NCBI GenBank assembly: GCA_022605955.1
Contig: JAKCOZ010000101.1
Location: 310,001 to 374,000 of the forward strand
Direction: 5' to 3'
Source: Rallus limicola
Lineage: Eukaryota > Chordata > Aves > Gruiformes > Rallidae
Length of the DNA stretch: 64,000 nt
Shown: one piece after another, positions 24,701 through 34,577 of the stretch
How the letters are laid out: every line of letters begins with the position of its first letter
How positions within the stretch are numbered: the stretch's first letter is position 1
Translations under genes and position numbers: made by a program
Notes under the pieces: generated by a model
What the model was told of the DNA's origin: nothing
The model's database searches: none
The model's input: only the letters and a program-made list of their open reading frames with translations

Positions 24701-25331
24701 CTGCTCGTGTGTCCTGTTAGGAGGTTTCAGACAAGCTATGCCTTTCAGGCCTAGCTTCTTTACTTTGGGAGTTATTGCTGGACGTTTAGCATGTTTTGAA
24801 CTGCAGTCTGCTAGGGCCGAGAAAAGCACCGTAGGAGGTTCCAGGCATGTTCCCTCTTTCCAGGCAAAGGAAAAGGCTGAGAGCCAAAGTGACAGGGTCT
24901 GCTTGTGTGTCCTGTTAGGAGGTTTCAGACAAGCTATGCCTTTCAGGCCTAGCTTCTTTACTTTGGGAGTTATTGCTGGACGTTTAGCATGTTTTGAACT
25001 GCAGTCTGCTAGGGCCGAGAAAAGCACCGTAGGAGGTTCCAGGCATGTTCCCTCTTTCCAGGCAAAGGAAAAGGCTGAGAGCCAAAGTGACAGGGTCTGC
25101 TCGTGTGTCCTGTTAGGAGGTTTCAGACAAGCTATGCCTTTCAGGCCTAGCTTCTTTACTTTGGGAGTTATTGCTGGACGTTTAGCATGTTTTGAACTGC
25201 AGTCTGCTAGGGCCGAGAAAAGCACCGTAGGAGGTTCCAGGCATGTTCCCTCTTTCCAGGCAAAGGAAAAGGCTGAGAGCCAAAGTGACAGGGTCTGCTC
25301 GGGTGTCCTGTTAGGAGGTTTCAGACAAGCT

Positions 25332-27509
25332 ATGCCTTTCAGGCCTCGCTTCTTTACTTTGGCAGTTATTGCTGGACGTTTAGCATGTTTTGAACTGCAG
25401 TCTGCTAGGGCCGAGAAAAGCACCGTAGGAGGTTCCAGGCATGTTCCCTCTTTCCAGGCAAAGGAAAAGGCTGAGAGCCAAAGCGACAGGGTCTGCTCGT
25501 GTGTCCTGTTAGGAGGTTTCAGACAAGCTATGCCTTTCAGGCCTAGCTTCTTTACTTTGGGAGTTATTGCTGGACGTTTTGCATGTTTTGAACTGCAGTC
25601 TGCTAGGGCCGAGAAAAGCACCGTAGGAGGTTCCAGGCATGTTCCCTCTTTCCAGGCAAAGGAAAAGGCTGAAAACCAAAGTGACAGGGGCTGCTCGTGT
25701 GTCATGTTAGGAGGTTTCAGACAAGCTATGCCTTTCAGGCCTAGCTTCTTTACTTTGGGAGTTATTGCTGGACGTTTAGCATGTTTTGAACTGCAGTCTG
25801 CTAGGGCCGAGAAAAGCACCGTAGGAGGTTCCAGGCATGTTCCCTCTTTCCAGGCAAAGGAAAAGGCTGAGAGCCAAAGTGACAGGGTCTGCTCGTGTGT
25901 CCTGTTAGGAGGTTTCAGACAAGCTATGCCTTTCAGGCCTAGCTTCTTTACTTTGGGAGGTATTGCTGGACGTTTAGCATGTTTTGAACTGCAGTCTGCT
26001 AGGGCCGAGAAAAGCACCGTAGGAGGTTCCAGGCATGTTCCCTCTTTCCAGGCAAAGGAAAAGGCTGAGAACCAAAGTGACAGGTGCTGCTCGTGTGTCA
26101 TGTTAGGAGGTTTCAGACAAGCTATGCCTTTCAGGCCTAGCTTCTTTACTTTGGGAGTTATTGCTGGACGTTTAGCATGTTTTGAATTGCAGTCTGCTAG
26201 GGCCGAGAAAAGCACCGTAGGAGGTTCCAGGCATGTTCCCTCTTTCCAGGCAAAGGAAAAGGCTGAGAGCCAAAGTGACAGGGTCTGCTCGTGTGTCCTG
26301 TTAGGAGGTTTCAGACAAGCTATGCCTTTCAGGCCTAGCTTCTTTACTTTGGGAGGTATTGCTGGACGTTTAGCATGTTTTGAACTGCAGTCTGCTAGGG
26401 CCGAGAAAAGCACCGTAGGAGGTTCCAGGCATGTTCCCTCTTTCCAGGCAAAGGAAAAGGCTGAGAGCCAAAGTGACAGGGGCTGCTCGTGTGTCCTGTT
26501 AGGAGGTTTCAGACAAGCTATGCCTTTCAGGCCTAGCTTCTTTACTTTGGGAGTTATTGCTGGACGTTTAGCATGTTTTGAACTGCAGTCTGCTAGGGCC
26601 GAGAAAAGCACCGTAGGAGGTTCCAGGCATGTTCCCTCTTTCCAGGCAAAGGAAAAGGCTGAGAGCCAAAGTGACAGGGTCTGCTCGTGTGTCCTGTTAG
26701 GAGGTTTCAGACAAGCTATGCCTTTCAGGCCTAGCTTCTTTACTTTGGGAGTTATTGCTGGACGTTTAGCATGTTTTGAACTGCAGTCTGCTAGGGCCGA
26801 GAAAAGCACCGTAGGAGGTTCCAGGCATGTTCCCTCTTTCCAGGCAAAGGAAAAGGCTGAGAGCCAAAGTGACAGGGGCTGCTCGTGTGTCCTGTTAGGA
26901 GGTTTCAGACAAGCTATGCCTTTCAGGCCTAGCTTCTTTACTTTGGGAGTTATTGCTGGACGTTTAGCATGTTTTGAACTGCAGTCTGCTAGGGCCGAGA
27001 AAAGCACCGTAGGAGGTTCCAGGCATGTTCCCTCTTTCCAGGCAAAGGAAAAGGCTGAGAGCCAAAGTGACAGGGTCTGCTCGTGTGTCCTGTTAGGAGG
27101 TTTCAGACAAGCTATGCCTTTCAGGCCTAGCTTCTTTACTTTGGGAGTTATTGCTGGACGTTTAGCATGTTTTGAACTGCAGTCTGCTAGGGCCGAGAAA
27201 AGCACCGTAGGAGGTTCCAGGCATGTTCCCTCTTTCCAGGCAAAGGAAAAGGCTGAGAGCCAAAGTGACAGGGTCTGCTCGTGTGTCCTGTTAGGAGGTT
27301 TCAGACAAGCTATGCCTTTCAGGCCTAGCTTCTTTACTTTGGGAGTTATTGCTGGACGTTTAGCATGTTTTGAACTGCAGTCTGCTAGGGCCGAGAAAAG
27401 CACCGTAGGAGGTTCCAGGCATGTTCCCTCTTTCCAGGCAAAGGAAAAGGCTGAGAGCCAAAGTGACAGGGTCTGCTCGGGTGTCCTGTTAGGAGGTTTC
27501 AGACAAGCT
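25332..27509 (+). repeat. 11-mer higher-order repeat, complete copy (2,178 bp)
   Basis: It starts with a unit combining 'cctcgcttc', 'ttggcagtt' and 'agcgacagg', followed by 'gacgttttgc' with 'gaaaacc' and a 'gtcatg' tail, then 'gggaggtatt' units. The first five units recur 2,178 bp downstream. Inside it, 'ggtctgctcg' and 'ggggctgctcg' tails alternate, suggesting an embedded dimer. Confidence 0.8.
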
Positions 27510-29291
27510 ATGCCTTTCAGGCCTCGCTTCTTTACTTTGGCAGTTATTGCTGGACGTTTAGCATGTTTTGAACTGCAGTCTGCTAGGGCCGAGAAAAGCA
27601 CCGTAGGAGGTTCCAGGCATGTTCCCTCTTTCCAGGCAAAGGAAAAGGCTGAGAGCCAAAGCGACAGGGTCTGCTCGTGTGTCCTGTTAGGAGGTTTCAG
27701 ACAAGCTATGCCTTTCAGGCCTAGCTTCTTTACTTTGGGAGTTATTGCTGGACGTTTTGCATGTTTTGAACTGCAGTCTGCTAGGGCCGAGAAAAGCACC
27801 GTAGGAGGTTCCAGGCATGTTCCCTCTTTCCAGGCAAAGGAAAAGGCTGAAAACCAAAGTGACAGGGGCTGCTCGTGTGTCATGTTAGGAGGTTTCAGAC
27901 AAGCTATGCCTTTCAGGCCTAGCTTCTTTACTTTGGGAGTTATTGCTGGACGTTTAGCATGTTTTGAACTGCAGTCTGCTAGGGCCGAGAAAAGCACCGT
28001 AGGAGGTTCCAGGCATGTTCCCTCTTTCCAGGCAAAGGAAAAGGCTGAGAACCAAAGTGACAGGGGCTGCTCGTGTGTCATGTTAGGAGGTTTCAGACAA
28101 GCTATGCCTTTCAGGCCTAGCTTCTTTACTTTGGGAGGTATTGCTGGACGTTTAGCATGTTTTGAACTGCAGTCTGCTAGGGCCGAGAAAAGCACCGTAG
28201 GAGGTTCCAGGCATGTTCCCTCTTTCCAGGCAAAGGAAAAGGCTGAGAACCAAAGTGACAGGTGCTGCTCGTGTGTCATGTTAGGAGGTTTCAGACAAGC
28301 TATGCCTTTCAGGCCTAGCTTCTTTACTTTGGGAGTTATTGCTGGACGTTTAGCATGTTTTGAATTGCAGTCTGCTAGGGCCGAGAAAAGCACCGTAGGA
28401 GGTTCCAGGCATGTTCCCTCTTTCCAGGCAAAGGAAAAGTCTGAGAGCCAAAGCGACAGGGTCTGCTCGTGTGTCCTGTTAGGAGGTTTCAGACAAGCTA
28501 TGCCTTTCAGGCCTAGCTTCTTTACTTTGGGAGTTATTGCTGGACGTTTAGCATGTTTTGAACTGCAGTCTGCTAGGGCCGAGAAAAGCACCGTAGGAGG
28601 TTCCAGGCATGTTCCCTCTTTCCAGGCAAAGGAAAAGGCTGAAAACCAAAGTGACAGGGGCTGCTCGTGTGTCATGTTAGGAGGTTTCAGACAAGCTATG
28701 CCTTTCAGGCCTAGCTTCTTTACTTTGGGAGTTATTGCTGGACGTTTAGCATGTTATGAACTGCAGTCTGCTAGGGCCGAGAAAAGCACCGTAGGAGGTT
28801 CCAGGCATGTTCCCTCTTTCCAGGCAAAGGAAAAGGCTGAGAGCCAAAGTGACAGGGTCTGCTCGTGTGTCCTGTTAGGAGGTTTCAGACAAGCTATGCC
28901 TTTCAGGCCTAGCTTCTTTACTTTGGGAGTTATTGCTGGACGTTTAGCATGTTTTGAACTGCAGTCTGCTAGGGCCGAGAAAAGCACCGTAGGAGGTTCC
29001 AGGCATGTTCCCTCTTTCCAGGCAAAGGAAAAGGCTGAGAACCAAAGTGACAGGGGCTGCTCGTGTGTCATGTTAGGAGGTTTCAGACAAGCTATGCCTT
29101 TCAGGCCTAGCTTCTTTACTTTGGGAGTTATTGCTGGACGTTTAGCATGTTTTGAATTGCAGTCTGCTAGGGCCGAGAAAAGCACCGTAGGAGGTTCCAG
29201 GCATGTTCCCTCTTTCCAGGCAAAGGAAAAGGCTGAGAGCCAAAGTGACAGGGTCTGCTCGGGTGTCCTGTTAGGAGGTTTCAGACAAGCT
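27510..29291 (+). repeat. 11-mer higher-order repeat, partner cut to 9 monomers by insertion J3
   Basis: Nine monomers start with the same 'cctcgcttc'/'ttggcagtt' unit as at 25332; 'gacgttttgc' at about 27752 matches about 25574 at +2,178. Units 1, 2, 4 and 5 agree well with the upstream copy, while later units differ and alternate plain and 'gagaacc'/'gtcatg' types. It ends at J3 instead of completing 11 units. Confidence 0.75.
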
Positions 29292-29334
29292 ATGCCTTTC
29301 AGGCCTAGCTTGTCTGAAACCTCCTAACAGGACA
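29264..29334. repeat. 71-bp palindrome at 47-bp insertion J3
   Basis: Same 34-3-34 structure; the 47-bp block is 29292-29338. The next monomer begins 'atgcctttcatacc', a form shared only with J14, so J3 and J14 form a sub-lineage. Outside the left arm the tail is 'ctcggg' instead of 'ctcgtg'. Confidence 0.95.
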
Positions 29335-30602
29335 AGCTATGCCTTTCATACCTAGCTTCTTTACTTTGGGAGTTATTGCTGGACGTTTAGCATGTTTTGA
29401 ACTGCAGTCTGCTAGGGCCGAGAAAAGCACCGTAGGAGGTTCCAGGCATGTTCCCTCTTTCCAGGCAAAGGAAAAGGCTGAGAGCCAAAGTGACAGGGGC
29501 TGCTCGTGTGTCCTGTTAGGAGGTTTCAGACAAGCTATGCCTTTCAGGCCTAGCTTCTTTACTTTGGGAGTTATTGCTGGACGTTTAGCATGTTTTGAAC
29601 TGCAGTCTGCTAGGGCCGAGAAAAGCACCGTAGGAGGTTCCAGGCATGTTCCCTCTTTCCAGGCAAAGGAAAAGGCTGAGAGCCAAAGTGACAGGTGCTG
29701 CTCATGTGTCCTGTTAGGAGGTTTCAGACAAGCTATGCCTTTCAGGCCTAGCTTCTTTACTTTGGGAGTTATTGCTGGACGTTTAGCATGTTTTGAACTG
29801 CAGTCTGCTAGGGCCGAGAAAAGCACCGTAGGAGGTTCCAGGCATGTTCCCTCTTTCCAGGCAAAGGAAAAGGCTGAGAGCCAAAGTGAAAGGGTCTGCT
29901 CGTGTGTCCTGTTAGGAGGTTTCAGACAAGCTATGCCTTTCAGGCCTAGCTTCTTTACTTTGGGAGTTATTGCTGGACGTTTAGCATGTTTTGAACTGCA
30001 GTCTGCTAGGGCCGAGAAAAGCACCGTAGGAGGTTCCAGGCATGTTCCCTCTTTCCAAGCAAAGGAAAAAGCTGAGAGCCAAAGTGAAAGGGTTTGCTCG
30101 TGTGTCCTGTTAGGAGGTTTCAGACAAGCTATGCCTTTCAGGCCTAGCTTCTTTACTTTGGGAGTTATTGCTGGACGTTTAGCATGTTTTGAATTGCAGT
30201 CTGCTAGGGCCGAGAAAAGCACCGTAGGAGGTTCCAGGCATGTTCCCTCTTCCCAGGCAAAGGAAAAGGCTGAGAGCCAAAGTGACAGGGTCTGCTTGTG
30301 TGTCCTGTTAGGAGGTTTCAGACAAGCTATGCCTTTCAGGCCTAGCTTCTTTACTTTGGGAGTTATTGCTGGACGTTTAGCATGTTTTGAACTGCAGTCT
30401 GCTAGGGCCGAGAAAAGCACCGTAGGAGGTTCCAGGCATGTTCCCTCTTTCCAGGCAAAGGAAAAGGCTGAGAGCCAAAGTGACAGGGGCTGCTCGTGTG
30501 TCCTGTTAGGAGGTTTCAGACAAGCTATGCCTTTCAGGCCTAGCTTCTTTACTTTGGGAGTTATTGCTGGACGTTTAGCATGTTTTGAACTGCAGTCTGC
30601 TA

Positions 30603-30621
30603 GGGCCAAGAAAACACCGTA
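30603..30621 (+). repeat. Monomer with 1-bp deletion (type A, copy 1)
   Basis: It reads 'gggccaagaaaacaccgta' where other monomers have 'gggccgagaaaagcaccgta'. One G is missing between 30614 and 30615, and a G-to-A change at 30608 is linked to it. The monomer also has 'gagaacc' and a 'gtcatg' tail. The same allele is at 30998, 60421 and 62004, so it arose once and was copied. Confidence 0.95.
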
Positions 30622-30997
30622 GGAGGTTCCAGGCATGTTCCCTCTTTCCAGGCAAAGGAAAAGGCTGAGAACCAAAGTGACAGGGGCTGCTCGTGTGTCA
30701 TGTTAGGAGGTTTCAGACAAGCTATGCCTTTCAGGCCTAGCTTCTTTACTTTGGGAGTTATTGCTGGACGTTTAGCATGTTTTGAACTGCAGTCTGCTAG
30801 GGCCGAGAAAAGCACCGTAGGAGGTTCCAGGCATGTTCCCTCTTTCCAGGCAAAGGAAAAGGCTGAGAGCCAAAGTGACAGGGGCTGCTCGTGTGTCCTG
30901 TTAGGAGGTTTCAGACAAGCTATGCCTTTCAGGCCTAGCTTCTTTACTTTGGGAGTTATTGCTGGACGTTTAGCATGTTTTGAACTGCAGTCTGCTA

Positions 30998-31016
30998 GGG
31001 CCAAGAAAACACCGTA
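30998..31016 (+). repeat. Monomer with 1-bp deletion (type A, copy 2)
   Basis: Same deletion and linked substitution as at 30603, exactly 395 bp downstream (two monomers minus the missing base). This indicates a dimer duplication carrying the allele. Confidence 0.95.
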
Positions 31017-31600
31017 GGAGGTTCCAGGCATGTTCCCTCTTTCCAGGCAAAGGAAAAGGCTGAGAACCAAAGTGACAGGGGCTGCTCGTGTGTCATGTTA
31101 GGAGGTTTCAGACAAGCTATGCCTTTCAGGCCTAGCTTCTTTACTTTGGGAGTTATTGCTGGACGTTTAGCATGTTTTGAACTGCAGTCTGCTAGGGCCG
31201 AGAAAAGCACCGTAGGAGGTTCCAGGCATGTTCCCTCTTTCCAGGCAAAGGAAAAGGCTGAGAGCCAAAGTGACAGGGTCTGCTCGTGTGTCCTGTTAGG
31301 AGGTTTCAGACAAGCTATGCCTTTCAGGCCTAGCTTCTTTACTTTGGGAGTTATTGCTGGACGTTTAGCATGTTTTGAACTGCAGTCTGCTAGGGCCGAG
31401 AAAAGCACCGTAGGAGGTTCCAGGCATGTTCCCTCTTTCCAAGCAAAGGAAAAAGCTGAGAGCCAAAGTGAAAGGGTTTGCTCGTGTGTCCTGTTAGGAG
31501 GTTTCAGACAAGCTATGCCTTTCAGGCCTAGCTTCTTTACTTTGGGAGTTATTGCTGGACGTTTAGCATGTTTTGAATTGCAGTCTGCTAGGGCCGAGAA

Positions 31601-31620
31601 AAGCACCGTAGGAGTTCCAG
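31601..31620 (+). repeat. Monomer with 1-bp deletion (type B, unique)
   Basis: It reads 'gtaggagttccagg' where the others have 'gtaggaggttccagg'; one G is missing near 31613. Seen once in the window, and independent of the type A deletion. Confidence 0.95.
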
Positions 31621-34257
31621 GCATGTTCCCTCTTTCCAGGCAAAGGAAAAGGCTGAGAGCCAAAGTGACAGGGTCTGCTCGTGTGTCCTGTTAGGAGGTT
31701 TCAGACAAGCTATGCCTTTCAGGCCTAGCTTCTTTACTTTGGGAGTTATTGCTGGACGTTTAGCATGTTTTGAACTGCAGTCTGCTAGGGCCGAGAAAAG
31801 CACCGTAGGAGGTTCCAGGCATGTTCCCTCTTTCCAGGCAAAGGAAAAGGCTGAGAGCCAAAGTGACAGGGTCTGCTCGTGTGTCCTGTTAGGAGGTTTC
31901 AGACAAGCTATGCCTTTCAGGCCTAGCTTCTTTACTTTGGGAGTTATTGCTGGACGTTTAGCATGTTTTGAACTGCAGTCTGCTAGGGCCGAGAAAAGCA
32001 CCGTAGGAGGTTCCAGGCATGTTCCCTCTTTCCAGGCAAAGGAAAAGGCTGAGAGCCAAAGTGACAGGGGCTGCTCGTGTGTCCTGTTAGGAGGTTTCAG
32101 ACAAGCTATGCCTTTCAGGCCTAGCTTCTTTACTTTGGGAGTTATTGCTGGACGTTTAGCATGTTTTGAACTGCAGTCAGCTAGGGCCGAGAAAAGCACC
32201 GTAGGAGGTTCCAGGCATGTTCCCTCTTTCCAGGCAAAGGAAAAGGCTGAGAGCCAAAGTGACAGGGTCTGCTCGTGTGTCCTGTTAGGAGGTTTCAGAC
32301 AAGCTATGCCTTTCAGGCCTAGCTTCTTTACTTTGGGAGTTATTGCTGGACGTTTAGCATGTTTTGAACTGCAGTCTGCTAGGGCCGAGAAAAGCACCGT
32401 AGGAGGTTCCAGGCATGTTCCCTCTTTCCAGGCAAAGGAAAAGGCTGAAAACCAAAGTGACAGGGTCTGCTCGTGTGTCCTGTTAGGAGGTTTCAGACAA
32501 GCTATGCCTTTCAGGCCTAGCTTCTTTACTTTGGGAGTTATTGCTGGACGTTTAGCATGTTTTGAACTGCAGTCTGCTAGGGCCGAGAAAAGCACCGTAG
32601 GAGGTTCCAGGCATGTTCCCTCTTTCCAGGCAAAGGAAAAGGCTGAGAGCCAAAGTGACAGGGTCTGCTCGTGTGTCCTGTTAGGAGGTTTCAGACAAGC
32701 TATGCCTTTCAGGCCTAGCTTCTTTACTTTGGGAGTTATTTCTGGACGTTTAGCATGTTTTGAACTGCAGTCTGCTAGGGCCGAGAAAAGCACCGTAGGA
32801 GGTTCCAGGCATGTTCCCTCTTTCCAGGCAAAGGAAAAGGCTGAAAACCAAAGTGACAGGGGCTGCTCGTGTGTCATGTTAGGAGGTTTCAGACAAGCTA
32901 TGCCTTTCATGCCTAGCTTCTTTACTTTGGGAGTTATTGCTGGACGTTTAGCATGTTTTGAACTGCAGTCTGCTAGGGCCGAGAAAAGCACCGTAGGAGG
33001 TTCCAGGCATGTTCCCTCTTTCCAGGCAAAGGAAAAGTCTGAGAGCCAAAGTGACAGGGTCTGCTCGTGTGTCCTGTTAGGAGGTTTCAGACAAGCTATG
33101 CCTTTCAGGCCTAGCTTCTTTACTTTGGGAGTTATTGCTGGACGTTTAGCATGTTTTGAACTGCAGTCTGCTAGGGCCGAGAAAAGCACCGTAGGAGGTT
33201 CCAGGCATGTTCCCTCTTTCCAGGCAAAGGAAAAGGCTGAGAGCCAAAGTGACAGGTGCTGCTCATGTGTCCTGTTAGGAGGTTTCAGACAAGCTATGCC
33301 TTTCAGGCCTAGCTTCTTTACTTTGGGAGTTATTGCTGGACGTTTAGCATGTTTTGAACTGCAGTCTGCTAGGGCCGAGAAAAGCACCGTAGGAGGTTAC
33401 AGGCATGTTCCCTCTTTCCAGGCAAAGGAAAAGGCTGAGAGCCAAAGTGAAAGGGTCTGCTCGGGTGTCCTGTTAGGAGGTTTCAGACAAGCTATGCCTT
33501 TCAGGCCTAGCTTCTTTACTTTGGGAGTTATTGCTGGACGTTTAGCATGTTTTGAACTGCAGTCTGCTAGGGCCGAGAAAAGCACCGTAGGAGGTTCCAG
33601 GCATGTTCCCTCTTTCCAAGCAAAGGAAAAAGCTGAGAGCCAAAGTGAAAGGGTTTGCTCGTGTGTCCTGTTAGGAGGTTTCAGACAAGCTATGCCTTTC
33701 AGGCCTAGCTTCTTTACTTTGGGAGTTATTGCTGGACGTTTAGCATGTTTTGAATTGCAGTCTGCTAGGGCCGAGAAAAGCACCGTAGGAGGTTCCAGGC
33801 ATGTTCCCTCTTCCCAGGCAAAGGAAAAGGCTGAGAGCCAAAGTGACAGGGTCTGCTTGTGTGTCCTGTTAGGAGGTTTCAGACAAGCTATGCCTTTCAG
33901 GCCTAGCTTCTTTACTTTGGGAGTTATTGCTGGACGTTTAGCATGTTTTGAACTGCAGTCTGCTAGGGCCGAGAAAAGCACCGTAGGAGGTTCCAGGCAT
34001 GTTCCCTCTTTCCAGGCAAAGGAAAAGGCTGAGAACCAAAGTGACAGGGGCTGCTCGTGTGTCATGTTAGGAGGTTTCAGACAAGCTATGCCTTTCAGGC
34101 CTAGCTTCTTTACTTTGGGAGTTATTGCTGGACGTTTAGCATGTTTTGAATTGCAGTCTGCTAGGGCCGAGAAAAGCACCGTAGGAGGTTCCAGGCATGT
34201 TCCCTCTTTCGAGGCAAAGGAAAAGGCTGAGAGCCAAAGTGACAGGGTCTGCTCGTG

Positions 34258-34328
34258 TGTCCTGTTAGGAGGTTTCAGACAAGCTATGCCTTTCAGGCCT
34301 AGCTTGTCTGAAACCTCCTAACAGGACA
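34258..34328. repeat. 71-bp palindrome at 47-bp insertion J4
   Basis: Same structure; the 47-bp block is 34286-34332. The following monomer begins 'catgcctatcttc', a form seen only after J4 and J5. J4 and J5 are one monomer apart. Confidence 0.95.
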
Positions 34329-34332
34329 AGCT

Positions 34333-34577
34333 ATGCCTTTCATGCCTATCTTCTTTACTTTGGGAGTTATTGCTGGACATTTAGCATGTTTTGAACTGCA
34401 GTCTGATAGGGCCGAGAAAAGCACCGTAGGAGGTTCCAGGCATGTTCCCTCTTTCGAGGCAAAGGAAAAGGCTGAGAGCCAAAGTGACAGGGTCTGCTCG
34501 TGTGTCCTGTTAGGAGGTTTCAGACAAGCTATGCCTTTCAGGCCTAGCTTGTCTGAAACCTCCTAACACGACAAGCT
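34333..34577 (+). repeat. 245-bp chimeric duplication: one monomer plus insertion J5
   Basis: One monomer (34333-34530) and a 47-bp block (34531-34577). The left part carries 'cctatcttc' and 'gtctgatagg' (A at 34406), as in the first monomer of the next segment (34578). The right part carries 'tttcgaggc' (G at 34456), as in the last monomer before J4 (G at 34211, exactly 245 bp upstream). This is the expected product of unequal exchange between flanking copies, with the crossover between 34406 and 34456. 'gacattt' near 34377 is private to this unit. Confidence 0.85.
34503..34573. repeat. 71-bp palindrome at 47-bp insertion J5 (variant right arm)
   Basis: Same structure, with a G-to-C change at 34569 ('aacacgac' instead of 'aacaggac') that adds a second mismatch between the arms. 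Such sequence variants show that the copies have been evolving in place. Confidence 0.95.

Larger units (their letters stand above)
10878..29291 (+). repeat. Satellite segment 2: 93 monomers, longest without an insertion
   Basis: Exactly 93 x 198 bp with no insertion and no indel. A G-to-T change at 12522 makes TAA at 12522-12524 in the otherwise open plus frame. Left to right it holds units like the early part of segment 1, a five-monomer module (14838), a three-copy 10-mer (15828-21767), mixed units, and an 11-mer with a partial second copy (25332-29291). Confidence 0.95.
29339..34285 (+). repeat. Satellite segment 3: 25 monomers with three 1-bp deletions
   Basis: Length is 4,947 bp, which is 25 x 198 minus 3. 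The three missing bases lie at about 30614, 31010 and 31613. The segment begins with the 'catacc' monomer as segment 14 does. From about 32.4 kb it closely matches 57.3-58.9 kb at an offset of 24,824 bp. The last monomer has 'tttcgaggc' (G at 34211), shared with the single monomer after J4. Confidence 0.95.

Noticed and set aside
15452..28675. Giant repeat-protein gene on the minus strand
   Set aside because: It is the complementary open frame of the same satellite and its ends are set by point variants. Same arguments as for the plus strand.
34441..34470. CENP-B box
   Set aside because: No monomer variant fits the TTCG-4N-A-2N-CGGG core. The only TTCG seen ('tttcgaggc', 34211 and 34456) is not followed by the required A and CGGG at the right spacing.
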